Virus record (IMG/VR): IMGVR_UViG_3300025674_000166
Location: 1-35,005 of that record
Length of the DNA: 35,005 bases
Reading direction: 5' to 3' (one strand)
Origin: a virus
Part shown: piece by piece, positions 7,567-19,300 of the stretch
Position numbering within the stretch: position 1 is the stretch's first letter
Layout of the letters: each line of letters begins with the position of its first letter
Position numbers and translations under genes: made by a program
Notes under the pieces: generated by a model
The model's input: only the letters and a program-made list of their open reading frames with translations
Databases searched by the model: none
What the model was told of the DNA's origin: nothing

Positions 7567-10500
7567 TTATGACAATGCCAATGCTCTGTAGTTCTTCAGT
7601 TTAACAACATTACCCTCATTGGGTGAGGAGAATACAATTTTGATTGAGAATCCATTAAATTGTGGGAGATTATCAACGCTGAATTGATATTCATGATATG
7701 TTAACGAATCACCAGTTTCAACATAAGCATCTGGAAGTCCAGAATTATTTACGGGATTGATAACTGAATCTCCATATCCATCACCGTCAGTATCTATAAG
7801 ATTTTTATATCCTGGGAACAATTCATAATATTGTGTTATCTCTGTAGAATCGGCATTATAGAGTTTATATAAAACTCTGAAGTCTGCAGAATCTGTCTTA
7901 TTAGCATCAACAAGAACTTTCAAACTAGTTGCTGGTTTTTCTAAGAAAATTGGTTTGGTGACCATTGCCGAAGCATGTGGATCATCAGTACCATTTTTAA
8001 ATGAAGTTCCTTTAGTATAGTCTGATACTGGTTTATTGATTCTATTTCTACCTAGGATAAAGGTTGCATTTTTAATATCGAGTGCTGGAGAAACGTTTTC
8101 ATTCTCAGTTGACATATTAACTCTGAGAGTCAATGATTTATTTGAAGGTAAATCAGTTAAATATTGATTTTCATTAACTTGAGATGCAACCATTCTTGGT
8201 GTTTCAAAAAATACTGTATCGTTCAATGTTGATGGCGTATACCCAGAATCTAGGAATGATTTTTCGGAACCACCAGCACTTGTTCCTGTAATGGTTCTAA
8301 CATTGCATTTAATAGCAGTATCACCTGGAGTAATTGCATTAAACAATGGTTGAATAGAATTGAATTGTCTATTTTGAGAAACTTTAACATCATTTCCACC
8401 AACTGGAGACTCTTCATCAAAATTCAGTCCAGGTCTTGATCCTCTATCAAATTCAATATTATAAGAATCCATCGAATTTTGATTGGAAAGATTGGAAATT
8501 GTATGTTCGGTGTTAATCCTCATTAAGGATACTCCGTTTATCTCATATGGTGTAATCTTTGAACCAGAGTCATGTGTATATGCCGAAGTTCCATTCAATC
8601 CTCTTCCAGAAATCGTAATTGTCCCACTACCAATACTATTATACAATACAACTTCAGATTCAATTAAAGCATAACCAGCACTAGTGGTGATACCTTCAAA
8701 TCTTGCAAAAGGTGTTGTATTTGCAATTGAAATTACGGTATCGTTTAATCCAACATCTTGAGATAGAGTGGATGATTCTCTAGAAGGTGCTACGTCAACA
8801 ATTTTAATCTTATTGTTTTTTGAATGATGTGAATGATTATACTGATTTATTTTAAATACATTCCCTTCATAGAGTGGAGATAGTGTCGTAGAATCTGCTG
8901 ATACAGTTGCTGTTGTTGTTTCTCTTGTGGCACCATCATAATATACTAATGTTTGACCAGAATCAAATTTAGTATCAGAAACGGCAGTTAAGTATAATGT
9001 ATCGATATCAACAGAACCAAGATTTGTTATGCCAATAATAGCTCCAGTTCCCTTTTGACTTCCTGTTATGCTACTAGTAACAATCCCAAGTCTTTCACCA
9101 GAAATATATCCTTTACCAAATGAAGTTGCGGTTATTGAAACAATTTTATTTGATACTACTGAGATTGTAGCAGATGCTCCAGAACCATTCCCATCCAAAG
9201 ATATCAAATTCACACCAGTATGTGTTCCATTCGAATAACCTATACCTGGAGAAGTTATTGATAAACCAGCACCAGATAAAGATTTACCTGCTGCTTCAAT
9301 GATTCCTGTAATTGATGTTGGATTTGCAGGTGTTTGTCCAATTTTAACTCCAGGTGTAAAAGTATTAATTCCTGTTGTATTTGAAACTTCGAGAGATACC
9401 TTTCTAGGATAAGTTGAAATTGGATTATTAATCAAATTATCAGCATTATTTCCACCAGGTAAAATTGGTGTGTTATAGAAGGATACCGTACCACTACTGA
9501 CAAACTTTGCCTTATACAACTTGAATGTCATGTCCTGATACTGACTTGGTGTCCAAATAGTACCATTTTGAGACTTGAACAAACTACCACCAATATATTG
9601 CTTAGCAACAATAACATTTTCAACATCTGGTAATGATGAAGTATCCAATGTTTTTTGACCCATTGTGGCGACATACATCTCATATAAATCTGATGCGGGT
9701 GCCAGATAAACCAAAGCATACTCAGTATTTGGTTCCAAGTATATTGGAGATGGGAATTTAACATTTGTTGCTACTGGTTTATTGGGATCTTCTGGAATAT
9801 TAATATTAGATGGGTTTAATTCGACGGTAGCATAATCTTGTACAAGAAGATTTGTTGGAGTTCCAAGTTCTACAGTTCTAAGTTCTACAAATACTTTAGC
9901 ATTATCATCTTTGGATGCAAAGAATGCGTCAACTGAAGTCAAGTATGCCCCATCAGAATCTGTGGTAAAAGTCTGAGCTAAAGGATCTCTATGTACCGCT
10001 TGAGTTTGTACTTTTACGCTAGTAGGTTTATCTGCTGGTTTTGGTGGATTTCTAAGTTGCACCTTAGTTGTTTCTTGGAGGGTAATAACTCCAGAACCAC
10101 TAAATGTTCCTTCAGAATTACTTGCAAATTTTGAAGATCCTGGAAGAACTACAGTTCCTGGTGGAACAGCAGTAATTTTGAATGTTTTAGTTCCAGTCTT
10201 TACAAGTTTTGTTGGTTTTGGATTTGCTAATGGGTCTCTAAAATACCATGCACCAATTATATCTCCAAAATTGTCAGATATCAATTCAGATTTTGTTATT
10301 TGAGCAACCGCACTGCTAGTTTTTCCAACTACTTTACATCCCTCAGTAATATACCCAAACTGCTCATTATCAGTCAAAGAAATTTTCTTTACATCAAAGT
10401 TAATTAATGTAGATGTTGAAGAATAATTCTCTCCAGGAGGAGTTGCACCTTTATCGTAAATATTTACCGAATATGTTTCATATGCTACTTCTGAAGTATT

Positions 10501-13500
10501 ACTGTTTGAACCAAACTTATGATTTGGTGCTTTCAAACTACAAAGTGCAACTTTATCTCCAGCAGTGTCAAAAATTTCAACTTCTTCACCAACACTGAAA
10601 GTGCCGCTTGTCATTTCAATTTGATTTACTTTTGGAATAATATCAACTTTAACCTTATCCAAAACATGATAATGTTTCGTAAATGGTTTTAGTCCATTTG
10701 CTGCAAAGTATACGTTTCTTTCCCTCATGTAGGGGTCAACAGATGTAGTTATCTTAACACTTTCGACAAAATCAATTTCTGGAGACTTAGTTACAAGTTC
10801 ACTACCATAATTTGTTGCAGTTGTTGTCTCAGTGTATAACTTTTTACCTGATTGCCATCTCCTTTGCCTTGAAGTAGTATTTGAAGTCTGCCTCCAATAT
10901 GCTCCCGTACTTTCCTTTTTAATATTTTCTTCGTATACTGTTCTTGCCCAGTTGTCTGATGGTGGGTCTAATTTAATTCCACCAACAAATGCAATGACAT
11001 TGAAAGGATTTACATTTTCAACTCCAGTTGCATGAGGTTGATTTATCATTTCAACCTCAGTATAGTCTAATGTTAAAATATCACCAGTTTTTTTAATATT
11101 TGGATCTAAGAGTTTTAAATTAGCATTTAAATCTGCAGTTGTTTTATCGATAGAAGGATCTAATGCCAGTTCTGCAGCAATTGACCAGAAATCAATAGAT
11201 GACCTTAAACATCCTTCTTGACTATCAATATCATTGTTATTTTCTGCATCATTTGTATTCAATATTGTCTTATCTGAGAAGTTTGATACTATAAATCCAG
11301 ACTTAAACTTGTTCAGTCCAGTAGCATCCTTGACAACCAAAGATTTTGTGTCAACTTCCAATAGTGAAAGTGCAGTTGTCTCTTCAAGATTTTCGACTCT
11401 CTCAAATATATTACCAATGTCCCTCATTGTATATCTTTGATTGTCAATTAATCTAATTTTGGAGTCGGATGGATTGTACAGGTATGCTGGATGTCTAATT
11501 TGTGCAAGTTCCATCGTTCCATCTGGAAGTGCAGCAAATTGTGGGTTTTCGGAAGGGGTTCCTTGACTTACCTTTATATCACCAATAGAGTTTATAGAAA
11601 CTCTATCAAATCTGCCAAGATAATAATCATATGAAACCTGACATGCAGTATTTGGGGTTAAAGTAAATCCATATACAGATTCAAATGTCTTCTGTGAGAA
11701 TGCAAATGGTGATCCAGATGTACTTGTAAATGGTGCAACTCTTGGTCTGAAATCTAAAGTATCACTTATTCTTAATCCATCAATACTTGGAATATCATAT
11801 GTAAATCTATCCGCTGGATAAGAATTTACTGTGAATATATCACCAGTGCTTCCTGAAGTTTGTTCAACTTTGTAGTAGTTGAATATGATCAGTAATTCTT
11901 TTTTGGGGGATGCTAATCCAGAAGTTCTTACTAATTTTGAATAATCACAATATTGTTTTTTATGTCCCTTATCCAGTTTGTAATTTGAGGTTAAATTAAC
12001 ATAACTTCCTGGAATAATTTCTGTTGGTACTGCCTGAATATTAGACTCTTGGAAAACTACCGTTTCACCAGGAATAAATTGTACTGGACTCAATCTAACA
12101 TATTCCACTTCAGTTGGTGAAGTTGCAGAAATCAATTGTGCAGTTGCCTTACTTGTTTTGCCTACAATTTTTTCCCCAGGGATTGAATTTACGTCTAAAC
12201 TATATCCTGTGATAAACTTAAACTTATCTAAAACTGGAGTAGTAGAATTAGTGGACTCATATACTGCTACAACATCAACAACATCTGGAACATTGAGAGA
12301 AATCTCATTGTCTTCAACTCTAAGACCGTATTGAGTACTCTTTGTTAATGTAGAAGTATCTTTCTGAGACTTATTAACAGTCAACTTATTACTTCTAGAG
12401 TATATTTTAGACTTAGATGTTATGTCCGTCTTTCTTAATGTAACTGTTACATTAACGTTTGTTTGTGAAGCAGTCAAACCACTAATATTGACTGTTTTAT
12501 AATCCGATGTGAATGTGACCTGATCCGATGTTAAATCTTCAATCGTTCCATTACTATATGTAACAGAATACAATTCTGCATCATATGGTTCAAAGAATGC
12601 AGAAACTAATCCAGAAGAAGAATCGAGAACATCTGAAATTGTAATTGAGAGTTCTCCATTAGAATTTGTGGTATTTCCTAATGATTGTCTAGTAATAGTT
12701 AAAGATGCTTTAGATAAATCAATACTAGCGACATCACGCTTTGCTAATGGTGAATATAAAGCCCTTTTATCATAATTAAGAACTTCTGGATATCCAAGTT
12801 TGAAAGTAACAATTGCAGTAGAAGTTGGTAGAGTTCCTTTATTAACACCACTAATAGATGTTGTAGGTACAATTTGCATTATAGTTGAATCTGCATTAAC
12901 AGAATCTATTTTTGCATATGTCAGTGGATCTGTACTGCCTGCAGCTGGATCTTGAAACTTTATTATTGTTCCAATAGAAAATCCATTTTCTTTTGTGAAA
13001 AATTTTCCAGAAGATGTCACTTCTCCACTAGAAATTGTTATAGTATCTGTTGCAGAAAATCCTCCTGGAATAAAATCATATAGTATTGTATCTGCACCAA
13101 AGTCTGTTGGATATGAAGCATCAATTCCATTGGAATCTTGGAATACTGATTTTACATCTTCTATTGAATATACTATAACATCGGTAATATTTTTTGTTGT
13201 TGCTGGATCTTCATTAAAAATTATACTTTCACCTTTCAGGAATTTACCTGATGTGTTAATAATAGAGAGATTTACATTGGCATTAATATTATCAAGGTAT
13301 CCAGTTGCCCCACTAGTCAATCCTCTAACATATGAACCAATAGGTTCAGAAACTGTTGCAGTTGATTCTAATTCTGTATATGTTTGGATGTCATAAAGGT
13401 ATAAATCCCAGGAAGATGCTGCCCCAGAATAACTACCATCAGTTAATCCAAACCAATAAACTCTAGCACTACCTATTTTATTTCCAGTACCAATGGTTGG

Positions 13501-14787
13501 AATTGATGGATTTCTTCTTTCATCATATAAATCGATTGTGTTGTCGGACAAATTTATGACAGGAGCACCATAAACATTGTTGACTCTAATAAGACTTCCA
13601 GTATCGAATGGTATTAATGCTGAAGGTACATTGTTGGTTGTTCTTGGTTTTGGTACATCTACTGATGAATTGAATACCTGGACATCAAATCCTTTAACGT
13701 ATGCAGTCCCTGGAGAGACTGTAATGCTCATCAAATCATCTGAGGGTACATTCCCATTGTCAGTTAATTCATCGGCGCTATATAAACCATTGGGGGTTCT
13801 GCTGATATTATCATTTAAACTATTCTCTACAGAAATTTCAAAATTATCTAAGGCATAATTTCCAGACTCGTCAAAAGTTCTTTTTGCCAAATATTCTTTG
13901 ATATTAGAATATACACTCTTATCCTGAACCTTAAGAATTTTTCCGTTAACAATTCTTAAAAGTTCTATAAAGTTTATATCATTATTATCTGTTAATAATT
14001 TTTTAGATAGTAATGTATCAATTTTAAATCTATCTGCTCCAGGAGCTGCGTAATTTGTAAATCCCTTCGCGTTATCATTTAAACTATTATCTTCAGCACT
14101 AGTGATAATAGATTCATTAACAGACAGACCAATTCTATATGATACATTATTAGAATATGGATCTAATATCAAAGTATCTTTAGAAACTCTAGTAAAAGTT
14201 CCTCTAATAAAGTATACTCCTTCTGCAACATGTACAGCAGATCCAATATGTGATGCATCTGCCGAAACTAGAGTTATAACAGAATCTCCTGAATTTAAAG
14301 TTGTGTTTCCATAAGTCAAAGAAGATTCTAAAAGAAGAATCTCATTATCAGGTAATGCAACACTTTCATTTGATGAATCTGAAGATATATATTTTACAAA
14401 TAGAGTAATATCATCTACTTCACCACTACTTGGTAGAAGATATCCTCTTACTGATACTAAAATATCTGAGTTTTGACCTCTAAGTTGTATTTTATTCTCA
14501 ATTATGGCATCCAAATATAATTTGATGTTGAGACCCAAGTGCAAGTCATTTACCTTTACACTTGTATAATTTGGATCAAAGGTTACACCACCAGGTATAA
14601 CCATAGAACCTTCTTTGAATACATGAGACCCAAATTGCGCAACTTGGTCTTGCAGTATAGACTGAAGATTTGTTAGTTCTCTCGCCTGAATAGGAAATCC
14701 AGGTTTAAACAAAACCTTGTAGAAATTCTTTGCCCTATCAAAATCATCATGATATGGGCTTACGTTTAAGTTAGTTTTTTGTGGCAT
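7567..14787 (-). CDS. Giant DUF4815-type baseplate-periphery / fibre-like protein
   Basis: This 2406-aa structural protein occupies the position of T4 gp9-gp12 and wac. The N-terminal 80 residues (NLNVSPYHDDFDRAKNFYKV, FPIQARELTNLQSILQDQV, FKEGSMVIPGG) match the DUF4815 type, a likely particle-anchoring domain. At about 1595-1720 there is a DPLAQTFTTDSDGAYLTSVD...VFVELR...PNTEYALVYLAP domain seen in many marine phage tail proteins. GxGY units follow at about 1850-1900 (SPGIGYSNG, FGKGYISGERLG), then a RGLNGTSAYTHDSGSKI module near 2060-2100. Near residue 2330 is DTDGDGYGDS, a calcium-loop-like motif. The C-terminus (YHEYQFSVDNLPQFNGFSIK) looks like a jelly-roll ending. Attachment of fibres or receptor contact is inferred from position. 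It starts 3 nt after the gp8 stop. Confidence 0.9.
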   Translation of the reverse strand: MPQKTNLNVSPYHDDFDRAKNFYKVLFKPGFPIQARELTNLQSILQDQVAQFGSHVFKEGSMVIPGGVTFDPNYTSVKVNDLHLGLNIKLYLDAIIENKIQLRGQNSDILVSVRGYLLPSSGEVDDITLFVKYISSDSSNESVALPDNEILLLESSLTYGNTTLNSGDSVITLVSADASHIGSAVHVAEGVYFIRGTFTRVSKDTLILDPYSNNVSYRIGLSVNESIITSAEDNSLNDNAKGFTNYAAPGADRFKIDTLLSKKLLTDNNDINFIELLRIVNGKILKVQDKSVYSNIKEYLAKRTFDESGNYALDNFEISVENSLNDNISRTPNGLYSADELTDNGNVPSDDLMSITVSPGTAYVKGFDVQVFNSSVDVPKPRTTNNVPSALIPFDTGSLIRVNNVYGAPVINLSDNTIDLYDERRNPSIPTIGTGNKIGSARVYWFGLTDGSYSGAASSWDLYLYDIQTYTELESTATVSEPIGSYVRGLTSGATGYLDNINANVNLSIINTSGKFLKGESIIFNEDPATTKNITDVIVYSIEDVKSVFQDSNGIDASYPTDFGADTILYDFIPGGFSATDTITISSGEVTSSGKFFTKENGFSIGTIIKFQDPAAGSTDPLTYAKIDSVNADSTIMQIVPTTSISGVNKGTLPTSTAIVTFKLGYPEVLNYDKRALYSPLAKRDVASIDLSKASLTITRQSLGNTTNSNGELSITISDVLDSSSGLVSAFFEPYDAELYSVTYSNGTIEDLTSDQVTFTSDYKTVNISGLTASQTNVNVTVTLRKTDITSKSKIYSRSNKLTVNKSQKDTSTLTKSTQYGLRVEDNEISLNVPDVVDVVAVYESTNSTTPVLDKFKFITGYSLDVNSIPGEKIVGKTSKATAQLISATSPTEVEYVRLSPVQFIPGETVVFQESNIQAVPTEIIPGSYVNLTSNYKLDKGHKKQYCDYSKLVRTSGLASPKKELLIIFNYYKVEQTSGSTGDIFTVNSYPADRFTYDIPSIDGLRISDTLDFRPRVAPFTSTSGSPFAFSQKTFESVYGFTLTPNTACQVSYDYYLGRFDRVSINSIGDIKVSQGTPSENPQFAALPDGTMELAQIRHPAYLYNPSDSKIRLIDNQRYTMRDIGNIFERVENLEETTALSLLEVDTKSLVVKDATGLNKFKSGFIVSNFSDKTILNTNDAENNNDIDSQEGCLRSSIDFWSIAAELALDPSIDKTTADLNANLKLLDPNIKKTGDILTLDYTEVEMINQPHATGVENVNPFNVIAFVGGIKLDPPSDNWARTVYEENIKKESTGAYWRQTSNTTSRQRRWQSGKKLYTETTTATNYGSELVTKSPEIDFVESVKITTSVDPYMRERNVYFAANGLKPFTKHYHVLDKVKVDIIPKVNQIEMTSGTFSVGEEVEIFDTAGDKVALCSLKAPNHKFGSNSNTSEVAYETYSVNIYDKGATPPGENYSSTSTLINFDVKKISLTDNEQFGYITEGCKVVGKTSSAVAQITKSELISDNFGDIIGAWYFRDPLANPKPTKLVKTGTKTFKITAVPPGTVVLPGSSKFASNSEGTFSGSGVITLQETTKVQLRNPPKPADKPTSVKVQTQAVHRDPLAQTFTTDSDGAYLTSVDAFFASKDDNAKVFVELRTVELGTPTNLLVQDYATVELNPSNINIPEDPNKPVATNVKFPSPIYLEPNTEYALVYLAPASDLYEMYVATMGQKTLDTSSLPDVENVIVAKQYIGGSLFKSQNGTIWTPSQYQDMTFKLYKAKFVSSGTVSFYNTPILPGGNNADNLINNPISTYPRKVSLEVSNTTGINTFTPGVKIGQTPANPTSITGIIEAAGKSLSGAGLSITSPGIGYSNGTHTGVNLISLDGNGSGASATISVVSNKIVSITATSFGKGYISGERLGIVTSSITGSQKGTGAIIGITNLGSVDIDTLYLTAVSDTKFDSGQTLVYYDGATRETTTATVSADSTTLSPLYEGNVFKINQYNHSHHSKNNKIKIVDVAPSRESSTLSQDVGLNDTVISIANTTPFARFEGITTSAGYALIESEVVLYNSIGSGTITISGRGLNGTSAYTHDSGSKITPYEINGVSLMRINTEHTISNLSNQNSMDSYNIEFDRGSRPGLNFDEESPVGGNDVKVSQNRQFNSIQPLFNAITPGDTAIKCNVRTITGTSAGGSEKSFLDSGYTPSTLNDTVFFETPRMVASQVNENQYLTDLPSNKSLTLRVNMSTENENVSPALDIKNATFILGRNRINKPVSDYTKGTSFKNGTDDPHASAMVTKPIFLEKPATSLKVLVDANKTDSADFRVLYKLYNADSTEITQYYELFPGYKNLIDTDGDGYGDSVINPVNNSGLPDAYVETGDSLTYHEYQFSVDNLPQFNGFSIKIVFSSPNEGNVVKLKNYRALALS

Positions 14788-14790
14788 TTT

Positions 14791-16335
14791 TTAAAATTCC
14801 AGTACAATCTTAATGTCTTCTTTTTGGCGAGAGTTTCTAACAATTTCAGATCTATTGTCGATATACAATAAATCACCTGACCCTGTATTTATTTGAGGTT
14901 CAGCAAGTCCATTATTAAATGCAACACCCAAGTTTATAACTTTAGTTCCACTTGGATTTGTTGTAATACCACTGAATTCTTGGAAAATTTCTCCACTAAA
15001 ATTAGAGTCTAATCCAAAAATATTTGCGTTATCCGATCTAAACGTATTGAATTTTGCACCAGTTGAAACACCAGCATAATCTGACGTATCAGGTCTCAAA
15101 AATAATGACCTATCATAAAAATATTTTAATACTTTAGTTTCTTCATCGTATGAAGCGACATATCCAAAAATTTCCTCGTTATTTATTGATTGCCTAATTT
15201 TTTCACCAATTGTTGGAGTTCCAGAAACTGATTTAAATATGACAGAGTATAAGTTAGTAAAAGTGTTATCCTCATATAGAGATTCTGAACCAAAAGAAGT
15301 TGGATTTTTTACAATACCAACTTGGGCAAATCTAGTATTAGTTGGATAATTTTCAGTCGAATCATCAAATCTTGCATAAATTAGAACTCTATCAGCACCC
15401 AATTCTCTATAAACATCATATCCGTGTCCTAACGATGGTGGAATAATAGGAACCAAATTTGCATAATTTCCTGCAGCACTACCATTGATGCTGCCTAAGT
15501 CAACGATACCCCAACTATACCCTTTACCACCAGCAACTACTATAGTATCTGTAATTTGTGTGGATTCTACAGTAACTCTTACTCTTGCACCAGAACCATC
15601 TCCAAGTATATCAACTTCATGACTACCATTTTGATATCCGCTTCCCTTATCGGCAATATATACCTTTTTAATTTGATTTGAGTTAAGAGTTGAGTTTGCA
15701 GAATCTCTAACTGCCTTATTACCAAAATCACTACTATTTTCCCAATTATCGGGAACTGTGATATAATCTAAATCATCAAACTTAATTACATCTGATGGAG
15801 AAATTGTGAAAAGATATTTCCAAAGATATCCATCACCACTATCACCTGCCTTTGATGGTTCCAAGTCGGTAAACTTGGGTTCATCTATAGATATGTTTCC
15901 CGAAGGATTATCCTCATCAGAACCATTATCAATACAAACGTAAACTCTAAAATCAGAGTTCAGTACATAATAATTTGCATCATATAATCTTGTAGCATCT
16001 TTTATTGGAGATCTGTTTTTCAAACTGTAATCATGACGATACATTTCGTATCTATTTCCAGAAGCCCAATCTAATCTTCTTACAATCCTTCTAATATTTG
16101 AAGACGATATTTTTTTACCATACATGATGGTATCACCAAAATGTGCATTATACGAAAAACTATCTTCTGGATCGGGGGTATTTGTATCCCATTCCTCAGA
16201 TCTACCAAATCCAACAGCTGTTGATGAATTTGGCAATCCGATAACCACATAGTAAGAATTGTCAGATTGGTTTACTGAATCTACAAAATTACTAGCATTT
16301 AATATTCTAAATTGATCAGTAACAATTGCCGACAT
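14791..16335 (-). CDS. gp8: Baseplate wedge protein gp8
   Basis: gp8 is a structural subunit of the baseplate wedge. The N-terminal region, with DSVNQSDNSYYVVIGLPNSS, FGDTIMYGKKISSSNIRRIV and YEMYRHDYSLKN, followed by YYVLNSDFRVYVCIDNG and DGYLWKYLFTISPSDVIKF, is characteristic. The protein is 514 aa against 334 in T4. Part of the excess is a two-unit GxGY insertion near residues 225-285 (DKGSGYQNGSHEVDIL, GDGSGARV, AGGKGYSWGIV) of the kind also found in gp14. It lies between the gp7-position gene and the 2406-aa gene, as in T4. An ATAAATA element and an AAAGGA sequence precede the ATG at 16335. Confidence 0.93.
   Translation of the reverse strand: MSAIVTDQFRILNASNFVDSVNQSDNSYYVVIGLPNSSTAVGFGRSEEWDTNTPDPEDSFSYNAHFGDTIMYGKKISSSNIRRIVRRLDWASGNRYEMYRHDYSLKNRSPIKDATRLYDANYYVLNSDFRVYVCIDNGSDEDNPSGNISIDEPKFTDLEPSKAGDSGDGYLWKYLFTISPSDVIKFDDLDYITVPDNWENSSDFGNKAVRDSANSTLNSNQIKKVYIADKGSGYQNGSHEVDILGDGSGARVRVTVESTQITDTIVVAGGKGYSWGIVDLGSINGSAAGNYANLVPIIPPSLGHGYDVYRELGADRVLIYARFDDSTENYPTNTRFAQVGIVKNPTSFGSESLYEDNTFTNLYSVIFKSVSGTPTIGEKIRQSINNEEIFGYVASYDEETKVLKYFYDRSLFLRPDTSDYAGVSTGAKFNTFRSDNANIFGLDSNFSGEIFQEFSGITTNPSGTKVINLGVAFNNGLAEPQINTGSGDLLYIDNRSEIVRNSRQKEDIKIVLEF
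14886..14893 (-). promoter_or_regulatory. Possible late promoter AATAAATA before the 2406-aa gene
   Basis: The minus strand reads CAAATAAATACAGG about 100 nt before the start of the 2406-aa gene, within the 3' end of gp8. It shares the core seen before gp8, gp13 and gp25. It is weakly supported because the surrounding DNA is AT-rich. Confidence 0.25.
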
Positions 16336-16355
16336 CTTTATTAAACTTTTTCCTT

Positions 16356-16363
16356 TATTTATG
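16356..16363 (-). promoter_or_regulatory. Candidate late promoter CATAAATA before gp8
   Basis: In the 35-nt gap between the 4272-aa gene and gp8 the minus strand reads CATAAATAAAGGAAAAAG. The ATAAATA element ends 20 nt before the gp8 ATG, and the overlapping AAAGGA could serve as ribosome-binding site. An intergenic position next to a start makes this one of the better candidates. Confidence 0.5.
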
Positions 16364-16370
16364 TGTATTT

Positions 16371-19300
16371 TTAACTAATTGCTATTCCACCAGCATTTAA
16401 GAATCCATATCCACGTCTTTGTATTGTTGGGAAAGTTGACAATCCACTATCAACAGTAAGTCCAGTAACTGCAATAGAAACAGGATTTAATCTGTTTGAA
16501 TATTGATATAATCTACCCCAAGACATTTTACCAAGATAATCTCCAGTTATTCCAGTACCAACGATTGATACAACTGATGCTTCACTTGCTGCAGAAATAT
16601 TGCAAGTGATATCGCATATTGGACCAACATTGAATTTATCATTTACAACATATACATTATCAAAGAATGAAGTTCCAATACCAACAACATCAGATTCTGA
16701 AGAATTAATTGATATCACACCATCACCATGGGTAGTGTCATTAATTAATACTGGATATCCAATCTGTAAATCATTGGCATCAGAAATATCTGCCCTAAAG
16801 AAGAAGTTTAATGCCATTGGATTTCCACCTGTTCCTGCACTGGTAGTAATTCCAGTGATGATTCCTGAGAATCCTTGATATAACTCAATTCCATTAAATT
16901 GTTCAAACTTAAAGTCTGGAGATTTGATTAATACACTTGGTGGAGCACTTGGTGTATATCCAGCACCAACATTACCAATAGTAGCACCTATTACAATACC
17001 GTTAGAAATATTCAGAGTCGCTGTTGCCGTCGTTGTTCCAATTCCAACATCATTTCTAAATCCTGGATGTGCTATAGAAATAGTTTCATCACCAATGTAT
17101 CCAGAACCAGATTGTGTAATATCAATAGACTGTATTGTTCCAGCAGCACTGACAACTGCAGTTGCAGCTGCTGCAATGATTGGTGTATTGTCAACAACTA
17201 AAGCACTAACATTAGAAATTACCTCATTGAAAATATCTTCTTCGATGAAGAAATGTCTTGCCTCATCTACAAATATACTTGTAGATGAAGAATCTATACT
17301 TCCAATAACCTTTGCCGTTGGGAATATTCTTGGCTCATAAATTGGTCTAGCCTTTGATACATTTTCATTATTAATTACCAAATCGGATTTTTGCTTAATC
17401 CATTCAAGAGCTCTTTCGTTTACGTCATCTATACCAAAACCAGTATAGATATCAGTTTCTATAGTGTCTGATGTTGATAAATCAACTACAGTTCTATTTC
17501 TTTCTTGAGATTTAGTTCCTAATATTGTAGGATTTTTCTTGATGAATACTCCGTCACCTTTTTTAATAGTTTCTCTAATGTCTGATTGATCAATATCAAC
17601 ATTTCTATCGCCAACATAGAAAAATACATCTACTTTATCATCAACATCTGGTGCTCTATCAAAATTAATTGAGGTTCCACCTTCATAACGATATGCAACT
17701 CCAGGAGACTGAATAACACCATTAACAAATATGATTAATATTGAATCCAAATCAATTAGGGATGAGAGTTCACTCTCTTCTTCTTTTTCAAAACTTATAA
17801 GTTCGCCATTGTAGAATAATGGGAATCTTGTTCTGCTTCCATCCTGCAGATTCTTAAAACTATCAATATAATCAAGTTCTCCAAATTGCCAACCAGCAAA
17901 GAAATCATTGAATATTTCAACGACTTCTAATTCAAATTCAGAAATTGGTTCGGACAATCTAGCATCTGTGACCAATCCAACAACCGTAAACTTATCACCG
18001 ACATTGAATGAATGCCCTGGTCTTGCTATTGTAAAACCATTAACCTCATACAAAGAACCAGGTGCCACAGTTCTTTGAGATGGTAATGTTGAACTATCAA
18101 TCGCATTGGTAACAATTCCAACATAAGTTTCAATTGCAGATGCAACATTTGCACAAGAATTGGGATCTGTATTAAATCCAGTTTGTGGATCTGCAGTAAT
18201 ACTCAAGTCAAACACTTGGATTTTATTTGAGTATCCACCAATCGTTATTTGAACGTTGGTCATTGCTTCAATTGCCATACTCTTTGCTTCTTCATAGGCA
18301 TATACAGATTCTGCCTCTTCTCCAGCGACATGAGCACCTGTAATATAAAGATTTGCAGCATCATATACGAAGTCATTTCCACCATATCTCAAATTATATG
18401 CAATTGATTCTAATACATCTACAATATCATCAATGCAGTTTTGATTTCCATTAGGAATTGTGAATGATGGGAACGCTGCAAGCATTCTACCAACTGCAAC
18501 TTCTGCAATTAGTTCTTTATTTGCCTCAATTAAATTGGCAGCATCTGCAAATCTGTCATTAAAAATTGGATTACTATTTTGACCAACAGACAAATTTAAT
18601 AGTAAATTGCTTCCAGTATCAGTTGTAGTTCCAATTCCAAGTCTCGATTTTCCAACAATTTGCATATTTTCGTAGATTGGATTTGGAATATTGAGTATTG
18701 GATTCAAATATCCAGTTCCTGGTTGATCAATTGTAAACGTGAGTGTTCCTCCCGCACCAACAGTGGCAGATATTTCTGCACCAGAACCTGCATATGATGC
18801 ATCAGTAACTGCAACAGAAACTGGACCTCTATATCCAGAACCATTATTTAAATTATCTAAGTACTCATATGCAGTTCCAAATCCAACATAAGTGTGTGGG
18901 ATTGTAGAAACTCCAACGTTAATATCAAAGTTATTGTTAGAATACTTACTTTCAACAGAGAAGGTAAATCCTGATGGACTAGATCCGTCTGGGAAAATAG
19001 TTGTAGTAACACCAGCGTGTGGTGCAGCACAAGAAAATTCAAGTCCTTCTAGTTGAATTAAATCATTCTCTTCAAATGTGTTATTATCAACAGTGGTTAT
19101 ATTTAAAATACCTGAAACATTATCATAAGATGCTGTTTGGATTGCATAATCTCTATTTCTTGATGGTGAAGTAAGAATATCAATAATAGATCCAGATGAA
19201 TCTGTAATGAGACCAACTATAGATCCTGTCAATTGGGCATATCCCAGTCCAGTTGTGGATCCGAGAGAAACAATTAAACCACCTCTTGGTAATTGATTTT

